Shown here one piece after another: positions 33,223-42,547 of a DNA stretch of 64,000 nt. The position numbers were made by a program, and so were the translations under genes. The DNA lies in assembly GCF_001653335.1 (NCBI RefSeq), contig NZ_CP015079.1, positions 2,108,001-2,172,000 on the forward strand, read 5' to 3'. This DNA comes from Nocardioides dokdonensis FR1436. GTDB lineage: Bacteria > Actinomycetota > Actinomycetes > Propionibacteriales > Nocardioidaceae. Numbering within the stretch: position 1 is the first letter of the stretch; each line of letters opens with the position of its first letter. The notes below the pieces were generated by a model. The model did no database searches. It was not told the DNA's origin and saw only the letters and a program-made list of their open reading frames with translations.

Positions 33223-34169
33223 TCCCCTCGGGCCTGGGCCAGGTCGACCTTGAACATCTTCACGATGAGCCACGCGACCAGCAGCACGGACAGGAACAGC
33301 AGGACCGCGAGCGCCGAGCCCATGCCGAGCTGGAACTGCTCGATGCTCTGGCGGTAGGTCAGGAACGAGATCGACTCCGTGCCCTGGGCGCCGGCGGTCA
33401 TCACGAAGATGTTGTCGAAGATGCGGTAGGCGTCGAGGGCGCGGAAGAGCACCGCGACCATGATCGCCGCCTTCATGTTCGGCAGCACCACCTTCCACAT
33501 CCGCTGCCACCAGGTGGCGCCGTCGACCTTGGCGGCCTCGACCATGTCCTCGGAGACCTGGGCCAGCCCGGCGAGGAGCAGCAGCGACATGAACGGCGTG
33601 GTCTTCCAGATCTCGGAGACCATGATCGCGATGATCGCCGGCGGCGGGGAGCCGAACCAGTTGAAGTCGTCGGCGATGAACGGCAGCCAGCCGTTCACGA
33701 ACCCGTTCTGGTAGGTGAACGCGAACTGCCACGCGAAGCCCGAGACGACGGTGATGATGCCGTAGGGGATCAGGATCGAGGTGCGGATCAGCCCCCTGGC
33801 GAAGATCACGCGGTGCATCACCAGGGCGAACGCGAAGCCGATCACCAGCTCGATCGCCACGGTCACGACCATGTAGAGGACGGTCACGCCGATGTCGCGC
33901 CAGAAGAGCGAGTCGGTGAGGGCGGTGACGTAGTTGGAGAGCCCGATGAACTCCCGGTCCGCGGGTGCGGTGAGCGAGTAGTTGTACAGCGAGAGGTAGA
34001 GCGCCCGCAGGATCGGGAACGCGGTGACGATCAGCATCACCACGATCGCCGGTGCGACCAGGCGCTGGCCGAGACGGTTCTCGTGCCGGGCGCGGTCGCT
34101 GACGTAGGCCTTGGGCTGCTTGGGGTCGCCGGCGTTGACGGCCGGCGTGGCCACGGTCGAGGAGGTCAC
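33219..34169 (-). CDS. sugar ABC transporter permease (SugA-like)
   Basis: A 316-residue permease with about six helices, the first near 38-60 (LVAPAIVVMLIVTAFPILRA), and the EAA loop EAAKVDGATWWQRMWKVVLP. It pairs with the next permease to form the heterodimeric channel. GTG 34169 overlaps the stop of the binding-protein gene by 4 nt, evidence that the two were translated together before the frameshift. Confidence 0.94.
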   Translation of the reverse strand: MTSSTVATPAVNAGDPKQPKAYVSDRARHENRLGQRLVAPAIVVMLIVTAFPILRALYLSLYNYSLTAPADREFIGLSNYVTALTDSLFWRDIGVTVLYMVVTVAIELVIGFAFALVMHRVIFARGLIRTSILIPYGIITVVSGFAWQFAFTYQNGFVNGWLPFIADDFNWFGSPPPAIIAIMVSEIWKTTPFMSLLLLAGLAQVSEDMVEAAKVDGATWWQRMWKVVLPNMKAAIMVAVLFRALDAYRIFDNIFVMTAGAQGTESISFLTYRQSIEQFQLGMGSALAVLLFLSVLLVAWLIVKMFKVDLAQARGE

Positions 34170-35499
34170 AGCAGCGCCTTCCCTTCGAGCACGGCCTGCA
34201 GGTAGGCCTGGGACTTCTCGGGCGTCGAGTCGGGGTCGACGTCGCTGGGTGCGTGCCAGCGGGCCTGGATGGCGCCGGAGATGGTGGCGTAGAAGGCGCT
34301 CTTGGGGCGCGGCCCGCCGTCGTCGACGCTGGTGCGGAACAGCTCGAGCAGGTCCGGGGGTAGGCCTTCGTCAGCTCGTCGGCGTCGTACGCCGTCTGGG
34401 TGGCGGGCATCAGCCCGTCGGTGACGGCGAGCTCGACCTGGTTCTCGGTGGAGGTGATGCAGGCGGCCGCCTCCCGGGCGAAGTCGGGGTGCTTGCTGAA
34501 CGCCCCGACGCCGATGTCGATGCCGCCCACCGGGGGCGCGGAGTCCTCGCCCTCGACGGTGCGCGGGTAGCGCGCCCAGCCGAGGTCGTCGAACTCCTCC
34601 TTCGTGTAGTCGTTGGCGTCGGAGGGCTCGTAGTTCTTGTAGACGAACGTCCAGTTCGTCATGAACTCGCCGGGGGAGTCGCCGTACATGTAGGCCAGCG
34701 CGGTGCCCTCGTTGGACACCGACAGGTCGCCCTGGGCCGCGGAGGAGTCCGCGAGGGCCTGGATGACGCTCGCGGCCTCGCGGGCGGCGTCGGAGTCCAG
34801 GGTCACCTTGGCGTCCACGCCGTCCTCGGGGTTCTCGAGGATCGTGCCGCCGGCCCCCTCGATCAGCGCGTTGATCCACACGACGTACGCCTCGTACTTG
34901 TTGCCCTGCACCCCCACCGTGGCGCCGTCGACCGAGCTGGCGCCCTCGATGATCTGCTTCCAGGTGACCGGCTGGCTCATGTCGAGGCCGGCCTTCTCGG
35001 CCAGCGACTTGCGGTACCAGAGCACCTGGGTGTTGGCCCACAGCGGTGCGGCGAAGATCTTGTCGTCCCAGCGCACTGTCTCGGCGATGCCCTCGAGGGT
35101 GTCGTCGGTGACGGTGTCGCCCGGCAGCTCGGCCAGCCAGCCGGCGTTCGCGAACTCGGGCACGAAGACCGGGTCGAGGTTCATCAGGTCGGTCTGGTCG
35201 TCCTCGGCGGCGAGGCGGCGGGCCAGCTGCACCCGCTGGTCGGTCGCGCTGGTGGGCAGCAGCCGGGTCTGGATGTCGTACTCGTCGGTGCTGCACTGCT
35301 CGGCGAAGGCCACGAAGGTGTCCTGGCCGTCCGGGTTGAGGTACCAGGTCAGGGTCGGCTTGCCCTCGGAGCCGCAGGCGGCCAGCAGGCCGACCGAGAG
35401 CGTGAGGGCCGCCGCGGTGGCCAGGCCGCGCCGCGACCTGCGGCGTACGACGGCTCGTCGCCGGCCCCGGGTCGTCGGGGCTGGGCTCTCCTGCGGCAT
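34166..35499 (-). pseudogene. sugar-binding lipoprotein of ABC transporter, frameshifted
   Basis: Extracellular solute-binding lipoprotein of the CUT1/LpqY type: a basic N-terminus, the lipobox LLAAC with Cys42, then a periplasmic-binding fold (QVLWYRKSL, YGDSPGEFMTNWTF). After residue 379 the frame breaks at a run of five C on the minus strand (G run 34356-34360). Before the run it reads DADELTKAYP; the correct continuation PDLLELFRTSVDDGGPR lies in another frame and ends normally at 34166 with a GTGA overlap to the permease. One extra C restores one product of about 444 residues. The operon is otherwise intact, so a sequencing error or recent slip is likely. Confidence 0.85.
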
Positions 35500-35595
35500 G
35501 GGACCTCCCGAGGACGCGAATGGGACCCCAGGTCTAGTCCCTGCCAGCGGGCCTCCACAACCCCCTACCGGGGTATCTGCGGGGGTGAGGTCCGC

Positions 35596-36504
35596 TCAGG
35601 CCCGGTCGGCCGTGCGGCGGATCGCGGCCGCGAGGGTCTCGTGCAGCGCCGGGGGCAGGTCGTGGCCCATCCCGTCGATGAGCAGCAGCTCGGAGCCGCG
35701 GAGCCCGCGGGCGGTCGCGCGGCCACCCGAGGGGTGGACCATCTTGTCGGCGAGGCCGTGCACGACCAGGGCCGGCTTGCGCAGCGCCCGCAGCCGCGGC
35801 TCGCGGTCGGGCTGGGTCAGGATGGCCATCATCTGGCGCAGCGTCCCGGCGGCGCTGACGCCGTGGTCGAAGGTGTCCTCGGCACGGCTGCGGGTGGCCT
35901 CGGGGGACTGCGGGTAGGCGGGCGAGCCGATGAGGCGCCACAGCCGCTCGCTCTGCCTGACGAAGTCCTCCTTGGAGGTGCCGCCGCGACCCAGCAGGGT
36001 CGGCAGCAGCGCGGGGTGCTGCCACCCGACGGTGCGCCGGCCGGTGGTCGACATGATCGAGGTCAGCGACCGGACCCGCGTCGGGTGCTCGAGCGCGAGC
36101 GTCTGCACGATCATCCCGCCCATCGACACGCCCGCGACGTGCGCGGACTCCACGCCCAGGTGGTCCAGCAGGCCCGTGACGTCGCCGGCCATGTCGGCCA
36201 GCGAATACGGCGCCCGGGTCGGCGCACCCGCGAAGGCGCGCACGAGGGTGGCCCGGGTGACCCGGCCCCCGACACGGCTCGACCGCCCGCAGTCCCGGTT
36301 GTCGAAGCGCACGACGTAGAAGCCGCGGTGCGCGAGCATCGTGCACAGCTCCTCGTCCCACCAGGTCAGGGGCGCACCGAGACCCATCACCAGGACGAGC
36401 GGCTCGTCGGCGGGGTCTCCGAAGGTCTGGTAGCACAGCTCGACGTCGGTGCTGACGGGCGCGCGGAGCTGCTCGGACATGGTCACCGGGGGACGAGCGG
36501 GCAT
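35596..36504 (-). CDS. alpha/beta hydrolase
   Basis: A 302-residue hydrolase with nucleophile elbow GVSMGG (Ser127), acid in HGLADKMVHP near 258, and His in GMGHDLPP near 281. The NRDCGRSSR segment resembles aclacinomycin methylesterase-like enzymes. Start ATG 36504 is preferred; ATG 36480 (MSEQLRAP) is an alternative. It is divergent from another alpha/beta hydrolase gene 98 bp away. Substrate unknown. Confidence 0.87.
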   Translation of the reverse strand: MPARPPVTMSEQLRAPVSTDVELCYQTFGDPADEPLVLVMGLGAPLTWWDEELCTMLAHRGFYVVRFDNRDCGRSSRVGGRVTRATLVRAFAGAPTRAPYSLADMAGDVTGLLDHLGVESAHVAGVSMGGMIVQTLALEHPTRVRSLTSIMSTTGRRTVGWQHPALLPTLLGRGGTSKEDFVRQSERLWRLIGSPAYPQSPEATRSRAEDTFDHGVSAAGTLRQMMAILTQPDREPRLRALRKPALVVHGLADKMVHPSGGRATARGLRGSELLLIDGMGHDLPPALHETLAAAIRRTADRA

Positions 36505-36601
36505 GGTTCCAGTAGACCGCAAGGACCAGGTCGACCGGACGTCCGGTCACAATTGTGTGTCACACCTCACAGGGTGGTCCGAACCGCGTTACGGTCGGGC
36601 G

Positions 36602-37438
36602 ATGAACGAGTCGCCGCTCGCCTCCTTCCTGCTCCCGGAGGGCTACCGCCGCCCGCCGGTGGTGGCCGTCCTCAACGAGGCGCGGATCGCAGGCGAGGCC
36701 CGTCGCTACGCCACGCGGGCCCTCAGCGCGCGCCTCGAGCGCCGCCGCACGCCGTACGTCGCCGGGCCGCAGGCGCGTGACCTCGACCCGGTGCTGCTGG
36801 TCCCGGGCTTCCTCGCCGGCGACTACACGCTGCGCTTCATGGCCGCCGCGCTGCGCAAGCAGGGGATGCGCACCTACCGCTCGCACATCGTGGCCAACGT
36901 CGGGTGCACCCTCGACGCCGCCCACCTCATCGAGCAGCGGCTCGAGGCGATCGCGAACAAGCGCGGCACCCGGGTGCAGCTCGTGGGCCACAGCCTGGGC
37001 GGGATGCTCGCACGCGGCATCGCCGTACGCCGCCCCGACCTGGTCTCCGGGATCGTCACCATGGGCAGCCCGATGCTGGCCCCGGCCGCGCACCACCGCG
37101 CCCTGACCGCCGGCCTCGGCGGGCTGATCGCGCTCAGCAAGGTCGGGGTGCCGCGCACGATGACCGTCGACTGCGTCGGCGGCCCGTGCGCGCGGGAGAG
37201 CTTCGAGGAGAGCCGGCAACCGGTGCCCGCGGACGTGGCGTTCACCGCGATCTACTCGCGCCGCGACGGGATCGTCGACTGGCGCGCCTGCATCGACCCC
37301 ACGGCGACGGCGGTCGAGGTGCGCACCTCGCACGTCGGCATGGTCATGGACCCCGCCGTCATCACCGCCGTCACCGAGGCGCTGGTGCGCCACCGCGGCG
37401 CCCGTGAGGAGACGCAGAGCTGGGTGGCCAGCGCCTGA
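36602..37438 (+). CDS. lipase/esterase-like alpha/beta hydrolase
   Basis: A 278-residue hydrolase of the triacylglycerol-lipase/PGAP1-like group: DPVLLVPGFLAGDY (oxyanion hole), GHSLGG with Ser131, Asp in YSRRDGIVDW and His in TSHVGMVMDP. No signal peptide is evident. TACGGT (36590-36595) lies exactly 6 nt before ATG 36602. It converges on glpX with a 22-bp tandem repeat between them. Confidence 0.88.
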   Translation: MNESPLASFLLPEGYRRPPVVAVLNEARIAGEARRYATRALSARLERRRTPYVAGPQARDLDPVLLVPGFLAGDYTLRFMAAALRKQGMRTYRSHIVANVGCTLDAAHLIEQRLEAIANKRGTRVQLVGHSLGGMLARGIAVRRPDLVSGIVTMGSPMLAPAAHHRALTAGLGGLIALSKVGVPRTMTVDCVGGPCARESFEESRQPVPADVAFTAIYSRRDGIVDWRACIDPTATAVEVRTSHVGMVMDPAVITAVTEALVRHRGAREETQSWVASA

Positions 37439-37440
37439 CC

Positions 37441-37484
37441 GACGAGCAGTCACTTCTGCACCGTCGACCGGTCAGTTCCGCACC
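37441..37484. repeat. second 22-bp tandem repeat (two units)
   Basis: Two adjacent 22-bp units (37441-37462, 37463-37484), matching at 17 of 22 positions and ending TTCTGCACC and TTCCGCACC. They fill the gap between the convergent lipase and glpX stops, beginning 3 nt after the lipase TGA. The sequence is unrelated to the repeats at 31078, 42254 and 43933 but has the same period. Confidence 0.65.
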
Positions 37485-37492
37485 CCGCCGGC

Positions 37493-38545
37493 TCAGCGGT
37501 CGAAGTCGACCGCCGAGTAGGAGCGCAGCTTGTGCAGCTGGTGCTCCGACTGGATCTGGCGGATCGTGCCGGAGCGCGAGCGCATCACCAGCGAGTGGGT
37601 GGTGACCCCGCCGGCGCTGTAGCGCACGCCGCGCAGCAGCTCGCCGTCGGTGATGCCGGTGGCCACGAAGAAGCAGTCGTCCCCGGTGACGAGGTCGTCG
37701 GTGGTCAGCACCGTGCCGAGGTCGAGGCCGGCGTCGAGGGCCTTCTGGGTCTCCTCGTCGCCCTGCGGCCAGAGCTTGCCCTGGATGGTCCCGCCCATGC
37801 ACTTCATGGCGCAGGCGGTGATGATGCCCTCGGGGGTGCCGCCGATGCCGAGCAGCAGGTCGATGCCGGTCTCGGGGCGGGCGGCCATGATCGCGCCGGC
37901 CACGTCGCCGTCACTGATGAACTTGATCATCGCGCCGGTGGCGCGGATGTCGGCGACCAGGCTCTCGTGGCGCGGCCGGTCGAGCAGCATGACGGTGACG
38001 TCCTCGGCCCGCTTGCCCTTGGCCTTGGCGACCGCGGCGATGTTGTGCGCGACGGGCGCCTCGATGTCCACGAAGTCGGCGGCCTCGGCGCCGGTGACCA
38101 GCTTCTCCATGTAGAAGACCGCCGACGGGTCGTACATCGACCCGCGCGGCGAGACCGCGAGCACCGAGACGGCGTTCGTCATGCCCTTGGCGGTCAGGGT
38201 GGTGCCGTCGATGGGGTCGACCGCGACGTCGCACTCGGGGCCGGTGCCGTCGCCGACCTGCTCGCCGTTGTAGAGCATCGGCGCGTTGTCCTTCTCGCCC
38301 TCACCGATGACCACGGTGCCGTTCATGCCGATGGTCGAGATCAGCACCCGCATGGCGTTGACCGCCACCCCGTCGGCGCCGTTCTTGTCGCCGCGGCCGA
38401 CCCAGCGGCCGGCGGCCATGGCGGCGGCCTCGGTGACCCGCACGAGCTCCAGGGCCAGGTTGCGGTCGGGGGCCTCGGGCGAGACGTCCAGCCCACCGGC
38501 TGGGGCGCTCGTGGTGGGGCTGGTCTGCGTGGAGGGCGAGGTCAT
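37493..38545 (-). CDS. glpX: fructose-1,6-bisphosphatase class II
   Basis: Gluconeogenic FBPase of 350 residues. Metal- and substrate-binding motifs are visible: [42 protein letters not shown] and [20 protein letters not shown]. Its ATG overlaps the modC stop (ATGA), yet TAGCAT lies 6 nt before the start, so it may be transcribed both with the mod operon and alone. In M. tuberculosis the homologue (Rv1099c) sits next to fum. Confidence 0.96.
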   Translation of the reverse strand: MTSPSTQTSPTTSAPAGGLDVSPEAPDRNLALELVRVTEAAAMAAGRWVGRGDKNGADGVAVNAMRVLISTIGMNGTVVIGEGEKDNAPMLYNGEQVGDGTGPECDVAVDPIDGTTLTAKGMTNAVSVLAVSPRGSMYDPSAVFYMEKLVTGAEAADFVDIEAPVAHNIAAVAKAKGKRAEDVTVMLLDRPRHESLVADIRATGAMIKFISDGDVAGAIMAARPETGIDLLLGIGGTPEGIITACAMKCMGGTIQGKLWPQGDEETQKALDAGLDLGTVLTTDDLVTGDDCFFVATGITDGELLRGVRYSAGGVTTHSLVMRSRSGTIRQIQSEHQLHKLRSYSAVDFDR

Positions 38546-39528
38546 GGGCGCATGCTATCGGTCTGCACCGCTGTCTCCTTGACGCTCAACCACACCTCGG
38601 CACCCGGGTCGAGCCCGAGCTCGACCGCGGCGGCCGGGGTCACGTCCGCGATCAGCTCGGGACCCCGGGTCGTGGTCACCAGCAGGCGTACGGCGTCGCC
38701 GTGCGGTGCGAGCGCCGCGACCCGGCCGGCCCAGCGGTTGCGCGCCGACGTCGGGGCCGGCCCGCTCCCGGCGCCGCGGGGGGAGACGGTGACCGCGCTG
38801 GGGGCGAAGGAGCGCAGCGTCTCGCCCTCGCGGACCACGTTGAGCCCGACCAGCCGGGCGACGTGCTCGGTGCGCGGGTGGGCGGCCACCTCGCGCGGCG
38901 ACCCGGTCTGCACCACCCGGCCCTCGTCGAGCACCAGCACCTCGTCGGCCAGCGTGAGCGCGTCCAGCGCGTCGTGGGTGACCAGCAGCACGACGCCGGC
39001 GTACGCCGCCAGGTGCCGGGCCAGCTCGATGCGCAGGCCGGTGGCGACGCCGACGTCGAGCCCCGCGAACGGCTCGTCGAGCAGCAGCAGGTCGGGCTCG
39101 GTGGCCAGTGCCCGCGCGATCGCCACGCGCTGGGCCTGGCCGCCGGAGAGCTCGGCCGGGCGGCGCTCGGCCAGGTCGCCGACCCCCAGCCGGTCCAGCC
39201 AGTCCCGGGCCCGGCGCTCCGCGTCGCGGCGCGGGACGCCCCGGGTGCGCAGCCCGAAGGCGACGTCCTCGTGGGCGCGCAGGTGCGGGAAGAGCGACCG
39301 GTCCTGGAAGACCACCCCGAGGCGCCGCTCGCGCACCGGCAGGTCGGTCCAGTCGCGCCCGCCGACCTCGACCCGACCGGTCGCGGCGACGGTGCCGGCC
39401 AGCGCGCCCAGCAGGGTGGACTTGCCGGCGCCGTTCGGGCCGATGACCGCCACCACCCGGCCGGGGGCGGCGTGCACCTGCGCCACCAGGCGTCCGGGGA
39501 CGGTGAGGTCGGCGTGCAGGCCCGTCAT
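38542..39528 (-). CDS. modC: molybdate ABC transporter ATPase ModC
   Basis: A 328-residue ATPase: Walker [22 protein letters not shown], signature [15 protein letters not shown], Walker [13 protein letters not shown], and a C-terminal single MOP/TOBE oxyanion-binding domain (about 255-325) as in ModC. ATGA overlap with modB upstream and with glpX downstream. It powers molybdate (or tungstate) uptake for Mo-cofactor enzymes. Confidence 0.93.
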   Translation of the reverse strand: MTGLHADLTVPGRLVAQVHAAPGRVVAVIGPNGAGKSTLLGALAGTVAATGRVEVGGRDWTDLPVRERRLGVVFQDRSLFPHLRAHEDVAFGLRTRGVPRRDAERRARDWLDRLGVGDLAERRPAELSGGQAQRVAIARALATEPDLLLLDEPFAGLDVGVATGLRIELARHLAAYAGVVLLVTHDALDALTLADEVLVLDEGRVVQTGSPREVAAHPRTEHVARLVGLNVVREGETLRSFAPSAVTVSPRGAGSGPAPTSARNRWAGRVAALAPHGDAVRLLVTTTRGPELIADVTPAAAVELGLDPGAEVWLSVKETAVQTDSMRP

Positions 39529-40379
39529 CGGGGCCTCAGCCAGCGGTGCCGCAGCCCCGCGAGCACGCCGACGGAGACGATGAGCAGGATCATGCTGAGC
39601 GTGCGCGCCGCAGCCGGGTCGGCCTGCAGGGTGGTGTAGATCAGCGACGGCATCGTCTGGGTGGTGCCGGGGAAGTTGCCGGCGAAGGTGATGGTGGCGC
39701 CGAACTCGCCGAGGCTGCGCGCCCAGGCCAGCGCCGCGCCCGCGACCAGGCCGGGCATCGCCAGCGGGAGCGTGACGCGGCGGAAGGTGGTCCAGCGGTC
39801 GGCGCCCAGGGTGGCGGCCACGACGTCGTACCGCTCTCCGGCGGTGCGCAGGGCACCCTCGACGCTGAGCACGAAGAAGGGCATCGAGACGAAGGTGTGC
39901 GCGATGACGACGGCGCTGGTGGTGAACGGGATGCTGATCCCGGTGGTCTCGCGCAGCAGCGAGCCGACCACGCCGTTGCGGCCCAGGGCGGTCACCAGGG
40001 CGACGCCCGCGACCACCGGCGGCAGCACCAGCGGCACCGTGACCGCCGCGCGCAGCAGGCTGCGACCGGGGAACTCCACGCGCGCCAGCAGCCAGGCCAG
40101 GGGCGTGCCGAGCACGACGCAGGCCGCGACGGTCAGCAGCGACGTCAGCGCCGACAACCCGAGCGCCCGGCGCACCGGCTCCGAGCGCAGCTCGCTCCAG
40201 AACGACCCCCACGGGGTGTCGAGCACCAGCGTCGCCAGCGGGAGCACGAGCAGCACCGCGGCGAGGACCGCGGGCACCAGCAGCACCAGCGGCGGCCGGC
40301 CGAGGTGTCGGGGGGCCGCCGTCGTCGGCGCCCCCGTGGCCCCCGGGGCCGTGGCGGCCAGGAGCGGGCCGGAGGTCAC
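39525..40379 (-). CDS. modB: molybdate ABC transporter permease ModB
   Basis: A 284-residue permease with a hydrophobic N-terminal helix near 31-55 and about five more, and the permease loop AATLGADRWTTFRRVTLPLAMP followed by SLGEFGATITFAGN, a hallmark of ModB/CysT-type permeases. It overlaps modA (GTGA) and modC (ATGA) by 4 nt. Confidence 0.93.
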   Translation of the reverse strand: MTSGPLLAATAPGATGAPTTAAPRHLGRPPLVLLVPAVLAAVLLVLPLATLVLDTPWGSFWSELRSEPVRRALGLSALTSLLTVAACVVLGTPLAWLLARVEFPGRSLLRAAVTVPLVLPPVVAGVALVTALGRNGVVGSLLRETTGISIPFTTSAVVIAHTFVSMPFFVLSVEGALRTAGERYDVVAATLGADRWTTFRRVTLPLAMPGLVAGAALAWARSLGEFGATITFAGNFPGTTQTMPSLIYTTLQADPAAARTLSMILLIVSVGVLAGLRHRWLRPR

Positions 40380-41173
40380 GGGGCGCCGAAGCCGGCGTCG
40401 GCCAGCACCCGGCTCCCGACCTCCCCGAGCACGAGGTCGACGAAGTCCTGGGCGAGGTCGGGCTGCTGGGTCTGCTGCAGGATCGACAACGGGTACGACG
40501 TGGGCTGCTGCTCCGCGCCCGGCACGGTGATCGTCTCCACGGCGTCGCCGGCCGCCACGGCGTCGGTCGCGTAGACCAGGCCGGCGTCGGCCTCGTCCGC
40601 GACCACCCGGGCCAGCACCGCCTTGACGTCGACCTCGAGGCTCGCGGCGTCGGTCTCGACGCCCGCCTGCTCGGCCAGGGCGGCCCAGACCGCACCGCAG
40701 GGGGCGGTCTCGACGCAGGCGACGTAGTCGACACCTTCGGCGGACAGGTCGTCGAGGCCCTCGATGCCGGCGGGGTTCCCGGCCGGCACCACCAGGACCA
40801 GGGTGTTGGTGGCGAAGAGCTCCGGCGCGCCGGCCAGCGCCGCGGCCGCCGACTCCATCGTGCGGGTGTCGGCGGTGGCCAGCACGTCCGCGGGCGCTCC
40901 CTCGAGCGCCTGCTGGGCCAGGGTGGCCGAGGAGTCGAAGGCCAGCGTGACCTCCACCCCCGGGTGCTCGGCCTCGAACTGGGCGGCGAGCTCGGTGAAG
41001 GTCTCGGTCAGCGAGGCCGCGGCGAGCACGGTGAGGCTCTCGCTCCCGCTGGTGCCGCTGCTGCTCGGCTCGCCCGCGCCGCCGGCCGGGTCGCTGCTGC
41101 TGCTGCAGGCGGCCAGGGGGAGCAGGGCAAGCACGCCCAGGAGGCCGGCGGCGACGTGCGGACGGGCGTTCAC
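40376..41173 (-). CDS. modA: molybdate-binding lipoprotein ModA
   Basis: A 265-residue exported binding protein with lipobox LPLAAC (Cys23), a Ser/Gly linker, then the ModA fold (LTVLAAASLTETF, FDSSATLAQQALEGAPADVLATAD, GLVYATDA). Ser and Thr in AAASLT and SSA probably bind the oxyanion. GTG 41173 overlaps the regulator stop by 4 nt, so all four genes are coupled. Confidence 0.94.
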   Translation of the reverse strand: MNARPHVAAGLLGVLALLPLAACSSSSDPAGGAGEPSSSGTSGSESLTVLAAASLTETFTELAAQFEAEHPGVEVTLAFDSSATLAQQALEGAPADVLATADTRTMESAAAALAGAPELFATNTLVLVVPAGNPAGIEGLDDLSAEGVDYVACVETAPCGAVWAALAEQAGVETDAASLEVDVKAVLARVVADEADAGLVYATDAVAAGDAVETITVPGAEQQPTSYPLSILQQTQQPDLAQDFVDLVLGEVGSRVLADAGFGAP

Positions 41174-41559
41174 GGCAGCTCCACGACGACGTTGGTCGAC
41201 TTCACCGAGGCGACCACCCGCGAACCGGGGGCCAGGGCGAGGTCGTCGGCGGCCTCCGCGGACATCAGGGAGACCAGGCGGTAGGGGCCGCAGACCATGT
41301 CGACCTGGGCCATCACCGTGTCCTTGCGGACCCGGGTGACGATGCCGACCAGGCGGTTGCGGGCGCTGACCGCCGAGGCGCGGGCGGGGTCGGGCGCGTC
41401 GGCCAGCGAGGCGGCGAGTGCGGCCAGGTCGGCCCCGTCGACCACGGTGCGGCCGTCGTGCTGCTGCGCGGGCACCCGGCCGGCCTCGACCCAGCGTCGT
41501 ACGGTGTCGTCGCTGACGCCGAGCAGGTCGGCGGCTTCCGCGATCCGGTAGGTGGTCAC
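41170..41559 (-). CDS. HTH-MOP one-component molybdate regulator (ModE-like)
   Basis: A 129-residue protein: an excisionase/MerR-type helix-turn-helix (about 1-50, TTYRIAEAADLLGVSDDTVRRWVEAGRV) and one molybdopterin-binding (MOP/TOBE) domain (about 63-129, SARNRLVGIVTRVRKDTVMAQVDM). It is first in the mod operon and likely senses molybdate and autoregulates. GTG 41559 has CATACT 6 nt upstream, implying a leaderless mRNA. Two identical 14-bp repeats overlap and precede this promoter. Confidence 0.88.
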   Translation of the reverse strand: MTTYRIAEAADLLGVSDDTVRRWVEAGRVPAQQHDGRTVVDGADLAALAASLADAPDPARASAVSARNRLVGIVTRVRKDTVMAQVDMVCGPYRLVSLMSAEAADDLALAPGSRVVASVKSTNVVVELP

Positions 41560-41569
41560 GCAGCGAGTA

Positions 41570-41614
41570 TGCCGCACCTGCGGTGAAGACGGCCACAGGG
41601 TGCCGCACCTGCGG
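41570..41614. promoter_or_regulatory. paired 14-bp direct repeats, candidate operators of the mod operon
   Basis: TGCCGCACCTGCGG occurs at 41570-41583 and again, identically, at 41601-41614, a 31-bp offset (about three helical turns). The first overlaps the edge of the regulator's -10 box (41566-41571, minus strand); the second lies upstream of the expected -35. The region also separates the divergent DUF4245 gene. Confidence 0.55.
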
Positions 41615-41678
41615 GTCTCGGGAGGTGGCCTGCCGCCCCGGGCGCGGTGACGTTGGAGCGGCACGGGAGAATGACGCC

Positions 41679-42254
41679 ATGAGCCAGACGGGCCAACCCG
41701 GCCGCTACACGCGCTCCACCAACGGATTCATCGGCGCGATGCTGATCCTGGTGGTGGCGGTCATCGGCACCGTGCTGATCGCCGGGCTGTTCCGCTCCGA
41801 GCCGGAGTACACCCCCTCCAACGCCGACTACACCGAGGTCGTGCGCGCGGTGCAGGGCGAGGGCGTCGAGCTGGTCTACCCAGAAGCACTGCCCTCGGGC
41901 TGGCTGGTCAACAACGTCAGCTACGAGCCGGGCTCCCCGCCGACCTTCGCGCTGGCGCTCCTGACCGAGGAGAAGACCTACGCGGGGCTCCAGGTGGAGG
42001 GCGAGGACGTCGACGACCTGGTGGAGGTCTACGTCGACGAGGGCGCCACCGAGGGTGACCCGCTGGTCCTCCAGGCCGGTGAGAGCAGCATCGCCACGCA
42101 GTGGCGCACCTTCACCGACGAGGAGGGCGACACGGCGTACGCCGCCGAGGTCGGCCGCGGCGCGCGCGCCAGCACCGTCCTGGTCTACGGGTCCGCGACC
42201 CCCGCGGAGCTGCAGGCTCTCCTGCGCTCGCTCACCACCGCCCCCCTCAGCTGA
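41679..42254 (+). CDS. DUF4245 membrane-anchored protein
   Basis: A 191-residue protein with one N-terminal transmembrane helix (about 17-38, FIGAMLILVVAVIGTVLIAGLF) and an outside domain with VVRAVQGEGVELVYPEALPSGW, characteristic of DUF4245 (Rv1100 position, after glpX). Function unknown. GAGAAT lies 6 nt before ATG 41679. Its TGA stop (42252-42254) is the anchor of repeat array B. Confidence 0.85.
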   Translation: MSQTGQPGRYTRSTNGFIGAMLILVVAVIGTVLIAGLFRSEPEYTPSNADYTEVVRAVQGEGVELVYPEALPSGWLVNNVSYEPGSPPTFALALLTEEKTYAGLQVEGEDVDDLVEVYVDEGATEGDPLVLQAGESSIATQWRTFTDEEGDTAYAAEVGRGARASTVLVYGSATPAELQALLRSLTTAPLS

Positions 42255-42459
42255 CCCGGCCCAGATATCGCGCCCACCCGGCCCAGATATCGCGCCCACC
42301 CGGCCCGGATGTCGCGCCCACCCGGCCCGGATGTCGCGCCCACCCGGCCCGGATATCGCGCCCACCCGGCCCGGATGTCGCGCCCACCCGGCCCGGATGT
42401 CGCGCCCACCCGGCCCGGATGTCGCGCCCACCCGGCCCGGATGTCGCGCCCACCCGGCT
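42254..42459 (+). repeat. 22-bp tandem repeat, array B (nine units plus partial)
   Basis: Nine uninterrupted 22-bp units from 42254 to 42451 and an 8-nt partial, no spacers. Each reads ACCCGGCCC then AGATATC, GGATATC or GGATGTC then GCGCCC; units 1, 2 and 5 carry GATATC. The first base is the A of the DUF4245 TGA stop. Together with the linker 42460-42502 and the IS left end it fills the only gap over 300 nt without a gene. Confidence 0.95.
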
Positions 42460-42547
42460 GGAACCGACCAGCCGGCGCGCGGGAAAGATCTGCGCCGACT
42501 CGGGCTCTTGTGATGCATGTGTGGGTGGCTGAGCGTGCCGTGAATGA

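Noticed and set aside
32380..35499. A 1039-residue open frame on the minus strand
   Set aside because: It is a frameshift artefact: binding-protein residues 1-379, then out-of-frame translation through the first permease, then the second permease in frame.
42254..42459. CRISPR array or repetitive protein
   Set aside because: Units are directly joined with no spacers, 22 bp long, and there are no cas genes. The several open frames across it (RPPGPDVAPTRPGC-type peptides) follow from the repeat and have no start site or neighbours supporting them.
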